In this document: positions 36,383 through 44,402 of the stretch, one piece after another | Layout of the letters: each line of letters starts with the position of its first letter | Numbering within the stretch: the stretch's first letter is position 1 | DNA from: JANRIC01 sp033765345 | GTDB lineage: Bacteria; Bacteroidota; Bacteroidia; Cytophagales; Microscillaceae | Length of the DNA stretch: 64,000 nt | Assembly (NCBI GenBank): GCA_033765345.1 | Contig: JANRIC010000007.1 | Coordinates: forward strand, 17,430 to 81,429 | Direction: 5' to 3' | Program-made: the position numbers and the translations under genes | Notes under the pieces: generated by a model | What the model was told of the DNA's origin: nothing | What the model saw: only the letters and a program-made list of their open reading frames with translations | Database searches by the model: none

Positions 36383-37093
36383 ATGAAGTACCTGATTTTT
36401 ACCGTTTTGTTCTTGTGGAGCATACATCAGCTTAATGCCCAGGCCAATGATCCTACTTCCCAAAAAACTGCCAATACACTCAACAGAGCCCAAGTCAGAC
36501 CCCACCAAAGAGTATATACCTCTCCAGTACCGAAGGGCGACTTGAAAGGAAGCCCCTACCTTTTTGATGAATGGAAAAAAGGATTGATCACGATGAATGA
36601 AAAAGACGAAGTATATACGGTTGATTCTATGCGCCTCGATGGACTCAATCAGGAGCTTGACGTCTATACGGAGGGGCAAGTCAAAGCCATCAGTGGTTTT
36701 TTGATCAAAAAAATCTCTTTTGTAGATAATTATGGACAAATAGACCTCATCAACTTACTCAATTTTTCTTTTGAAGGTACCAAGCTCAAAGGCTTTGGGC
36801 AAGTGCTTGCATCTGGCAAACTCAGCCTACTCAAAAGAACGGTATTCAGCTTCAAGGAATCTAACTACAATGTGGCACTCAATGTTGGAGACCGCTCCGA
36901 TGCGATCTTCAAAAAAGACGAATATTATCTACTCAATGAAAAGGAAGAAATGACTCGCATCAAGTCTAAAAAAGAACTTCAACTCTATTTCCAATCCAAT
37001 GAAAGAATGCAAAAATTCTTAGAAGAAAACAAATTCAACGTGAAGCAAGAAGAATCTCTTATAGCACTTGTGAATTACTTTAACCAATCATGA
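36383..37093 (+). CDS. Exported protein of unknown function, coupled to a DEAD-box helicase
   Basis: 236 residues with a signal peptide (MKYLIFTVLFLWSIHQLNAQ). The mature part has charged and beta-rich segments (PYLFDEWKKGLITMNEKDEVYTVDSMRLDGLNQELDV in two parts, FEGTKLKGFGQVLASGKLSLLKRTVF, FKKDEYYLLNEKEEMTRI). It ends in a helical region (QSNERMQKFLEENKF). I recognise no family. The stop overlaps the ATG of the helicase gene by four bases (ATGA at 37090), so both are translated from one mRNA, yet one is exported and one acts in the cytoplasm. Confidence 0.72.
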   Translation: MKYLIFTVLFLWSIHQLNAQANDPTSQKTANTLNRAQVRPHQRVYTSPVPKGDLKGSPYLFDEWKKGLITMNEKDEVYTVDSMRLDGLNQELDVYTEGQVKAISGFLIKKISFVDNYGQIDLINLLNFSFEGTKLKGFGQVLASGKLSLLKRTVFSFKESNYNVALNVGDRSDAIFKKDEYYLLNEKEEMTRIKSKKELQLYFQSNERMQKFLEENKFNVKQEESLIALVNYFNQS

Positions 37094-38430
37094 GTTTTTC
37101 CGACCTCAAACTCAACAAACAGCTTTTAGACGCACTAAAAGACTTGAATTATGAAACTCCCAGCCCTATTCAGGAAAAAGCCATTCCGCTGATTCTGGCT
37201 GGGCACGATGTCATGGGTATCGCCCAAACTGGTACAGGCAAAACAGCCGCATACCTATTGCCTATCTTGATGAAAATCAAATTTGCCCAGGGAGACAACC
37301 CCCGGGCACTGATCCTGGCACCTACCCGTGAGCTGGTCATACAGATTGAAGAGACTATCAGGCATCTGGCCAAATATACCGATCTCAGATTTGCGGCTAT
37401 TTACGGCGGGCTGGGACCAACCACACAGATTGAACTGGTCAGGCAAGGGCTTGACATCCTGGTGGCGACTCCCGGCCGACTGATGGATATTTATTTCAAG
37501 GAAGTGCTTATCCTTAAGGAATTGAATACCCTGGTGCTGGATGAAGCCGATAAAATGATGGATATGGGTTTTATGCCCCAAATCAATCAAATTCTTGAGA
37601 TCATCCCGACTAAAAGACAAAATCTCCTCTTCTCGGCAACAATGCCCGAAAAAGTCATCCGGCTTTCCGAAGACTTTCTGGAATTTCCTACGGTGATAGA
37701 AATCAGCCCACAGGCTACAGCCGCCACGACCGTCAAACAGGGGCTTTACCTGCTTCCCAATTTCAAAACCAAAATCAATCTGCTACAATTACTCCTCGAA
37801 GATGCCGATACTTTCAAAAGAGTGATCGTATTTGTACGCACGAAAAAAAATGCCGATAATATTTATAAATTCCTCGAGAGAAAACTCAAAGAAGATCAAA
37901 TCAAGGTCATACACGCCAACAAAGGGCAAAATACCCGCATCAATGCCATGCAGGCATTCAAAAACGGAGAGGTACGGGTGCTTGTGGCCACAGATGTAGT
38001 AGCGCGTGGCATTGACGTAAGTTTGGTCAGTCACGTGATCAATTTTGACGTTCCGATGATTTATGAAGATTATATCCACCGGATTGGGCGCACAGGCAGA
38101 GCCGAAGAGTCCGGAGAAGCCTTTTCACTGGTCACCAAGGCGGATTTGTACCACATCACCAAAATCGAGGCACTGATGAACCAAAAAATCCCCGAAATCC
38201 CTCTGCCTGAAAACCTACAAATTACTCCTACCCCCAGAGAAGAAGAACAAGCCATGTTGCGTGAAATTGACTATCAGAAAAAAAAGGAAAACCCGGATTA
38301 CCAAGGTGCCTTCCACGAAAAAAAAATAAGCAAAACAAAAAAAACCTCCGCCAAACCAAATGCTCCGAAAAAAACAAATTCTTTCCTAAAACGATCGCAA
38401 AAAAACAATCATAAAAAGAAACGACCCTGA
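37090..38430 (+). CDS. DEAD-box RNA helicase (RhlE-like)
   Basis: 446 residues. All core motifs are present: Q motif YETPSPIQEKAIP, I AQTGTGKT, Ia PTRELVIQI, Ib TPGRLMD, II VLDEADKMMD, III FSATMPE, V TDVVARGIDV and VI HRIGRTGRA. The C-terminus (about residues 385-446) is a basic, Lys/Asn-rich tail (KKTSAKPNAPKKTN, NHKKKRP). In RhlE-type proteins such a tail binds RNA non-specifically. Likely roles are ribosome assembly and mRNA turnover in the cold. Translationally coupled to the exported protein upstream. Confidence 0.94.
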   Translation: MSFSDLKLNKQLLDALKDLNYETPSPIQEKAIPLILAGHDVMGIAQTGTGKTAAYLLPILMKIKFAQGDNPRALILAPTRELVIQIEETIRHLAKYTDLRFAAIYGGLGPTTQIELVRQGLDILVATPGRLMDIYFKEVLILKELNTLVLDEADKMMDMGFMPQINQILEIIPTKRQNLLFSATMPEKVIRLSEDFLEFPTVIEISPQATAATTVKQGLYLLPNFKTKINLLQLLLEDADTFKRVIVFVRTKKNADNIYKFLERKLKEDQIKVIHANKGQNTRINAMQAFKNGEVRVLVATDVVARGIDVSLVSHVINFDVPMIYEDYIHRIGRTGRAEESGEAFSLVTKADLYHITKIEALMNQKIPEIPLPENLQITPTPREEEQAMLREIDYQKKKENPDYQGAFHEKKISKTKKTSAKPNAPKKTNSFLKRSQKNNHKKKRP

Positions 38431-38746
38431 TTTTTGATCGGTTGATACCCCTATTTTGACACTTTACAGAAGAATTTTTTACTTAATCGAGTAAATCATG
38501 GGTTTAGGCTACTGTTTTAAGCCGTTTGTCTAAAAGCAGTTGAATACTAGAACTAGCTTTGCTAAATTTGTAACGTAAGAAATGATTGATGTAGCCTTTA
38601 CAGGGCTGGTTAATTAAGGCTACAACATATCAGTCTTTCTTTCCATAGCTGGTTGAAGGATATTGGAGGAAGCATCTCAAACTCTTCCTCCACTTATCTT
38701 ATAGCTTATAAAAATTTCCTTCCATATTTATTTATCCTCCTAAAAT
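38431..38746. other. Gene-free stretch with two stem-loops between the helicase and LutB
   Basis: About 315 bases between convergent genes. TGTAGCCTT (38590-38598) pairs with AAGGCTACA (38616-38624), and GGAGGAAG (38665-38672) pairs with CTTCCTCC (38684-38691). Neither has a T-run, but either may end transcripts from both sides. No coding frame is supported. Confidence 0.6.
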
Positions 38747-40105
38747 TTATTTGTTTTTTCTCGAGTTCCATAATTTTTTAAAAGATTGCGGGGGGATTTT
38801 TAGAAATTCTTTTCTATTGTTTTTAAGTCCTAGAAATAGCACATCAAAAAAAGTACCCCAACCTGTCCAAAATCTATTGTTTCTCAATGCAAATCTTCTC
38901 CATAAACCAAAAAAAGCCCTTTCTTTGATCGGACTCAACCCTTTGTCCACCCAATTTTCTCTTTGAAGCAAAAGTAAACGTGTGAGGTCGATTTTGACCG
39001 GGCATACTGTATTACAAGCACCACACAAGGTACTGGCCTGGCTCAGATGTCCAAATTTCTTGATTCCATCCAGATAAGGACTTAAAACAGAGCCAATCGG
39101 CCCAGTGTAAGGACTTCCGTAACTTTCTCCACCCAGTGTCTTAAAAACAGGACATACATTTTGGCAAGCTCCGCATCGAATGCACTGAAGAGCTGTTTTT
39201 TGGTCTGCATCACCCAACATCTGACTTCTTCCATTGTCCAAAAGAATTACAATCAGCTCTTTGGGCGCTCCATGCTCTTTGGACGGTCCGGTAAATATGT
39301 TATTGTAAGCCGTGAGGGTTTGCCCGGTAGCACTCCCGGCAAGCAGAGACCAAAAAAGATCCAAATCCCGGCTTCTGGAAATCACTTTCTCGATACCAAC
39401 AAGCACGATGTGCGTCGAGCAATGTTTGTTCAGCCACCGAATATTGCCTTCATTTTCAGTAATGGCAACTCCACCGATATCCGCCAATAAAAAATTTGCG
39501 CCACTGATGCCAATACGAATACCCTCCCATTGATCTTTCATAAATGATCTGGCTTTCTGAATAAGTACATCAGGCTCGGAATATGCCTGATCATCAAAAA
39601 GCTGATTGCTGATACTCAGCATCTCTTTTTGATTGAGATGCCCTAAGGGATCAACCAGATGCCTGCTTGAATGACCTGTATAGGCAGCTAGGGCAGCCCC
39701 AAAACTACTTTCCCGAACTGTGATTTGTTTAGCCTCTAGAAATGCCTTGAGCCCAATTTCGTCACAGGTAGATGATTGTGCCTTGATTAGCTCATTGCTT
39801 TGGCGTTCTTGAATAATCTTTAGAATTTCTTCTCTGGCTTGTCGAGCATTTTCAGCCCAGATTACTTGCCCGCCATTCCGCACAAGCTTATCTTCAAAAG
39901 CTAGTAAATATTGATCAAGCGAGGCTAAGGTCTCTTTTCTAAGAAATGCTGCTCTGCTGATAGCCAACTCATAGTCATCAAAGTTGTGAATACTCTTCTT
40001 AAAGGATTGGTGATGTTGGTTGAGATTAGCATGAAGCGTATTCCGATGCTTGTGATCAAAGGCAATCTGTTCGCTTAAAAGTAAAAATTTTTGTTGGGCA
40101 TTCAT
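38747..40105 (-). CDS. lutB: LutB-like lactate oxidation iron-sulfur protein
   Basis: 452 residues. The LutB/YkgF layout has an N-terminal LUD domain (about 60-290, with GLKAFLEAKQITVRES and ANFLLADIGGVAITENEGN) and two cysteine clusters near residues 300-370 (IRCGACQNVCPVF and LCGACNTVCPVKIDL) that ligate [4Fe-4S] clusters. In the LutABC complex this subunit carries electrons in L-lactate oxidation to pyruvate. LutA and LutC are not adjacent, so they must be encoded elsewhere if the pathway is complete. The C-terminal helical part (EFLKIPPQSFKKLWNSRKNK) is normal for the family. Confidence 0.9.
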   Translation of the reverse strand: MNAQQKFLLLSEQIAFDHKHRNTLHANLNQHHQSFKKSIHNFDDYELAISRAAFLRKETLASLDQYLLAFEDKLVRNGGQVIWAENARQAREEILKIIQERQSNELIKAQSSTCDEIGLKAFLEAKQITVRESSFGAALAAYTGHSSRHLVDPLGHLNQKEMLSISNQLFDDQAYSEPDVLIQKARSFMKDQWEGIRIGISGANFLLADIGGVAITENEGNIRWLNKHCSTHIVLVGIEKVISRSRDLDLFWSLLAGSATGQTLTAYNNIFTGPSKEHGAPKELIVILLDNGRSQMLGDADQKTALQCIRCGACQNVCPVFKTLGGESYGSPYTGPIGSVLSPYLDGIKKFGHLSQASTLCGACNTVCPVKIDLTRLLLLQRENWVDKGLSPIKERAFFGLWRRFALRNNRFWTGWGTFFDVLFLGLKNNRKEFLKIPPQSFKKLWNSRKNK

Positions 40106-40233
40106 GCAGGGCTTGGGTAATTTTTAATTCAAAAGATTGGTTTACAATATTTTAGACGGAAGCAAACTTTTATATTAGCAAAAATATTTGTTATTTCCTA
40201 ATATTTGAAATAGCTTTCCTCAAAAAAATAGAT

Positions 40234-40836
40234 ATGGTGCGTATTAAAATTTTAATGACTCTCTTTCTAGCAGGTTTTATGTTAAACTCCTGCCAAACTA
40301 TTCGCGAGCTTAAGGCATTTGCCAAAAGCGAGTTCAGAATCAAAGAAATCAATACCTTGAATCTGGGTGAAATAGACCTGCTTCGAATCAATAGCTTCTC
40401 TGACCTAAACCTAAGCGATGCCGCCAAACTGGGCTTAGCATTTAAATCAGGGGCATTGCCTTTGAATATTACTTTTAATATAGAGGTGCGAAACCCCAAT
40501 GATCAATTGGCCGCTATGGAAAAGCTCGATTGGATTTTGGAAGTAGACCAGACGGATTTTGTCAACGGTACCACCAACGAACGTGTAGAAGTGCCTGCCA
40601 ACGGCGGATTGGCGAATTTTCCGATCTCCACTAGTTTTGATGTACGTAAAGCCCTCAATAAAGAATCCATCAATTCTTTGGTGAATTTGGTCGCTGCCAT
40701 CAAAGGCGATAATATGGAGCAATCTCGTATCCGCCTCAAAGTAAAACCCCGATTCAAAATCGCAGGCATTACGATGGCTTACCCTGGCTTTATCAAACTG
40801 GGCAAAACCTTTGAAAGTAGTAAAGAAGTGGAGTAA
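40234..40836 (+). CDS. LEA14-like (WHy domain) lipoprotein
   Basis: 200 residues with a lipoprotein signal ending at Cys-20 (FLAGFMLNSC). The mature part looks like a late-embryogenesis-abundant type 2 / WHy domain: repeated beta strands with LPLNITFNIEVRNPNDQLAAMEKLDWILEVDQ in sequence order, then ERVEVPANGGLANFPISTSFDV. In bacteria these are small immunoglobulin-like surface or periplasmic proteins linked to desiccation or stress, but their role is uncertain. It is divergent from lutB, with a 128-base gap that must contain both promoters. It is followed by a tandem-repeat region. Confidence 0.72.
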   Translation: MVRIKILMTLFLAGFMLNSCQTIRELKAFAKSEFRIKEINTLNLGEIDLLRINSFSDLNLSDAAKLGLAFKSGALPLNITFNIEVRNPNDQLAAMEKLDWILEVDQTDFVNGTTNERVEVPANGGLANFPISTSFDVRKALNKESINSLVNLVAAIKGDNMEQSRIRLKVKPRFKIAGITMAYPGFIKLGKTFESSKEVE

Positions 40837-40963
40837 GTAGTCAATAGTCCATAGCAAATGCAATTACGTTGGTTATCAATTAATTATGAAAATAACTCAT
40901 ATAAACTAATTATAGGCAACTACTTAACTAGGAGCGGGGAATCGAGGGGCAGGTGTCGGGAGG

Positions 40964-41190
40964 TTTTTGAGAATTTAGGAAAGTCCTCGCAGTTGAGTTT
41001 GGGGTTTCTGAGAATTTGGGAAACGCCTCGCAGTTGGGTTTGGGGTTTCTGAAAATTTAGGAAAGCCCTCGCAGTTGAGTTTGGGGTTTCTGAAAATTTG
41101 GGAAAGCCCTCGCAATTGAGTTTGGGGTTTCTGAAAATTTGGGAAACGCCTCGCAGTTGGGTTTGGGGTTTCTGAGAATTTGGGAAAGGT
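40964..41190. repeat. 41-base-pair tandem repeat, five full copies plus a partial
   Basis: CTCGCAGTTG starts at 40986, 41027, 41068, 41109 (as CTCGCAATTG) and 41150, exactly 41 bases apart. Each unit continues through GTTTGGGGTTTCTGA and AATTTGGGAAA. A partial unit precedes the first (40964-40985). Copies differ at a few positions (GAGTTTG/GGGTTTG, GAAAATTT/GAGAATTT, AAACGCC/AAAGCCC). The alternation of variants suggests duplication in pairs. No coding frame runs through it, because 41 is not a multiple of three. Confidence 0.92.
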
Positions 41191-41246
41191 TTTGCTTCCT
41201 ATACCTCAGATAAGGTTCAGATAAATTCCGCATCAGATGTTCATTT

Positions 41247-44177
41247 TTAAATCAAATTAGGGATTCTGATTTTGAAGGTAGTCCCTACACCAAGTTCAGA
41301 CTCGACGGTGATCTCCCCGTCGAGTTTGTCGATGGTTTGTTTGACGATGTACATGCCCAATCCAGAGCCATCAGATTTTTCGGTAGCTCTAAAGAACATA
41401 TTAAAAATTTTATCAATATACTCTGCGTGAATACCGATGCCATTATCTATAAATTGAATAAAGGCCTGTTTCATATCGATTTGTATATAAATCCTTAGGA
41501 AGTTGGGTTCTACCTTGGGGTTCATATATTTAAAGGCATTGGAGATGATATTGCTGAAGACGACTTTAATTTTGAGATGATCAGACTTGAAGAAGTTTTT
41601 ATCGCCTTTAATTTGAATATCTGTATGTACTCTTTTAAAATGCTCAATATATTCCAGATCAGCCAGGCAATTAAAGATAATTTCTTCAAAATCGATCAGT
41701 TCTACTTTAATTTGGGTTCGGTTGGCTTTGGCATAGTTGAGCATAGATTTTACAAAACCATCCAGTTTGAGTACACGGTTCTCGATATGATTTACATACT
41801 GTCCGATTTCTGAGGAGAGTTTCTCGAGTTTCATCAAATTGACCAGCCCCAGGATGGTACTTAGGGGAGATCGCAAATCGTGAGAGATTTTATACACCAG
41901 TTGATCCAGCTCAAAATTACGATCGGAAAGTTCGGTGAGTGCACGCTGGAGAATTTCCTGATTGGCGATCAGTTTTTCGTTGCTTGTATGGATTTCTTCC
42001 TCGGCGACCTTTCTTTCTGTAATATCTTGGAGCAGGATGACCACATACCGTGATACTTCTGAATCATCCTTCAGCAGCACTGCAATGACAGAAAGCCACT
42101 TGTAATGTCCTTGTTTGTGTCTGGCTCGTGCTTCTCGGGCTACTACTTGGTGATGAACCAACTCGGTACGAATTTCTTCTAAGATGGATTGATCTTCTTC
42201 GTGGAGTAGTCGGATAAGAGGCTGAGGCCCTAGGGAATCCAATTCTTCGCTAGAATACCCCAAAATGATGCCCAATTTATGGTTGGAGAATACCAGGTTA
42301 TTGTGAATTACGTCGAAGGCGTTGAGTTCAGCAGGGATAGCTTTGGCAATTCCCTCAATCAGGGTTTGACTTTCAAGAAGTTTTTCGAGGGTATGCTCCA
42401 TGTTTTCTTGTTGGAGTAAAAGCCGCTCATTGTTTCTTTTAAGATTTTCTTCTTTAAGCCCCAGTTCTTTATTTTGCTCGAGGAGTTTTTCATTGAGTTG
42501 AATGAGTTCTTGTTCGGCTTTTTTCAGTCGGTCGATGTCTTGACTGATGGTGATAGATTGTCCGGGATTGGCTTTATCAAGAGGTACGGTACTGATCAGT
42601 ACATATTTATAATGATTTTGTTTGTGTCTAAGTCTGATCTCGAGAGATATTTGTTCTTCGCCCTGGAAAAGCCTTTCACGGCCTTTTTGGATCAACACTG
42701 CGTCTTCGGGGTGTATGAGTGCTGTGATGGGGTCTTGGCCAAGGGCATCAAATTCGGATTGGGAATAACCCAGAATGATAGCCAACTTATAATTGGAGAA
42801 AAGATATTGATTATTTTTATTGTCATAGGCGTTTAATTCGGCGGGAATTGCCCTTGCGATGCCCTCGATGAGTTCTTGTTTGGCAGAGATTTTTTGGATA
42901 GCTTCGCTGAGTTCGCTTTGTTTGATGAGTAGTTTTTGGTTGTTTCTTGAGAGTTTTTCCTCTTTGTCGATGAGTTTGCGATTGTGAGCAATCAGCTGAC
43001 TATTTAATTTTTTGAGGGCTCTTTCGGCTTCAATTTTTTCGGTATTATCGCGTGCGGTGGCATAAATTACTTGTGCTTCTCGAACGATCTGGAACTCCCA
43101 ACTAAGCCAACGGTAGGTGCCGTCTTTATGTTTGTAGCGATTGACCAGCGAAAGCGCTTCGGGTCCTTCTTTGTGCTTTTCGATAGCCTCAATCGTAGAA
43201 GCCTGGTCTTCAGGGTGGATAAACTCAATGTAGGGTTTTTCAAGAAGTTCTTCTGTGGAATAACCCATGATTTTTTTCCAGGCATCGTTGACCTTGATAA
43301 AATACCCATCGAACCCTGCGATGGCAAATAGATCTACGCTCAGGGCAAAAAACTTATCTACCTGAGCTTTGGCTTGTTTGAGTTCGGTGATATCCTGTGC
43401 GATTGTTACAAATTGGACGGGGTTTGCTTCATCGTCTTGTTTGAGATCAATAGACGTAAAAATCATCCATTTGTAGTATCCTTCTTTGTGTTTGAGTCTT
43501 ATTTCAAAATTGTGTACCTGATTATTTTTATCGCCGATAATGGTATTTCGGGCAATTAAGAACTTGTCCAAGTCTTCGGGATGCACAATTTTTGTGAGCC
43601 GGTCGCGGCCTAGGGCAATAAACTCTGTATCGGTGTAGCCTAGTTTTTCTGCCAGTTGGTGATTGGAAAAAAGAGGTTGTTCTTTGGTAATGTCTGTAAG
43701 TTTGAGGTCGGCAGGCATGGCTTCGGCGATTTTCTCGATCAGTTGGGTTTGATTGAATACTTCGTGAAAAGTAGGCATGGTAATCGTTGTGCCGTTTTTT
43801 TCGTGATAAAAGAGGTGCGTCTGTGAGTTTGTTAAAAGCGTTTCGTGTGCTGATTTTTTAGGATGAGCAAATACGATATTTTCCCGAAGATCTGCTTTGA
43901 ATTTCCATTCCATCTGGACGTATTCGCCGGAGTGGATTAAATAATTACAGAGGGCAAACTTTACGCCGCCCTGTTGCATAATATCTTCAAATAAAGAAAG
44001 GCGATCGGGTTGTTCGAGAGGATGTAATAAACCCCACCAGGTTAATTCCAGCACTTCAGAGGCTGTATAACCCAGCAGCTTTTCGCAGGCGGCATTGATA
44101 GATAAAAATTTACCCTTTTGATCAAAGATACAATAAGGGAGTTCAAGCTGATAAAATATGTTTTCAAAATTAATCAT
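41247..44177 (-). CDS. Cytoplasmic PAS-domain sensor histidine kinase
   Basis: 976 residues without membrane helices or signal peptide. It has five PAS/PAC units near 1-115, 140-268, 270-390, 436-555 and 605-725, separated by coiled coils (385-435 and 550-605). Kinase motifs are YKISHDLRSPLSTILG with phospho-acceptor His near 766, N-box SNIISNAFKYMN, G1 DNGIGI and G2 GSGLGMYIV. PAS units 2, 4 and 5 are close relatives of each other, showing internal duplication. No response regulator is adjacent. Kinase core motifs match those of the PilJ-type kinase at 12176, suggesting a related lineage-specific subfamily. Confidence 0.92.
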   Translation of the reverse strand: MINFENIFYQLELPYCIFDQKGKFLSINAACEKLLGYTASEVLELTWWGLLHPLEQPDRLSLFEDIMQQGGVKFALCNYLIHSGEYVQMEWKFKADLRENIVFAHPKKSAHETLLTNSQTHLFYHEKNGTTITMPTFHEVFNQTQLIEKIAEAMPADLKLTDITKEQPLFSNHQLAEKLGYTDTEFIALGRDRLTKIVHPEDLDKFLIARNTIIGDKNNQVHNFEIRLKHKEGYYKWMIFTSIDLKQDDEANPVQFVTIAQDITELKQAKAQVDKFFALSVDLFAIAGFDGYFIKVNDAWKKIMGYSTEELLEKPYIEFIHPEDQASTIEAIEKHKEGPEALSLVNRYKHKDGTYRWLSWEFQIVREAQVIYATARDNTEKIEAERALKKLNSQLIAHNRKLIDKEEKLSRNNQKLLIKQSELSEAIQKISAKQELIEGIARAIPAELNAYDNKNNQYLFSNYKLAIILGYSQSEFDALGQDPITALIHPEDAVLIQKGRERLFQGEEQISLEIRLRHKQNHYKYVLISTVPLDKANPGQSITISQDIDRLKKAEQELIQLNEKLLEQNKELGLKEENLKRNNERLLLQQENMEHTLEKLLESQTLIEGIAKAIPAELNAFDVIHNNLVFSNHKLGIILGYSSEELDSLGPQPLIRLLHEEDQSILEEIRTELVHHQVVAREARARHKQGHYKWLSVIAVLLKDDSEVSRYVVILLQDITERKVAEEEIHTSNEKLIANQEILQRALTELSDRNFELDQLVYKISHDLRSPLSTILGLVNLMKLEKLSSEIGQYVNHIENRVLKLDGFVKSMLNYAKANRTQIKVELIDFEEIIFNCLADLEYIEHFKRVHTDIQIKGDKNFFKSDHLKIKVVFSNIISNAFKYMNPKVEPNFLRIYIQIDMKQAFIQFIDNGIGIHAEYIDKIFNMFFRATEKSDGSGLGMYIVKQTIDKLDGEITVESELGVGTTFKIRIPNLI

Positions 44178-44204
44178 ACCTAGTAAAATTTGCCCAGGCT
44201 TTCA

Positions 44205-44320
44205 CACCCTAGCCTTCAGGCTAAAGGGTATTTGGCCTTGGGTTTTGGGTATAGAGAGGGTCTTCTAAAGCAGATTGATTTTCAAAAACAACCCAAGACC
44301 CAATAGCTTGGCGGCCATGG
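44205..44320. repeat. Interspersed intergenic repeat, copy C
   Basis: GGCCTTGGGTTTTGGGTA (44234-44251) is identical to copy A. At the far end AACCCAAGACCCAATAGC (about 44293-44310) is roughly its inverted partner. AGCCTTCAGGCT (44214-44225) adds a small palindrome at the left. The whole element is about 115 bases and lies between two minus-strand genes. Confidence 0.6.
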
Positions 44321-44402
44321 CTTTCATACAATCAAAGAATGTTCTTGAAGAGAATTACAACAAACATACCACATTAGCCGTATGGTACAATTTTTAAAAT
44401 CA

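Noticed and set aside
38431..38746. Gene for a small RNA with the two stem-loops
   Set aside because: Neither stem-loop has a T-run and no promoter was found, so a transcript cannot be supported.
40964..41190. CRISPR array
   Set aside because: The 41-base units are directly contiguous with no unique spacers, and no cas gene is in the window.
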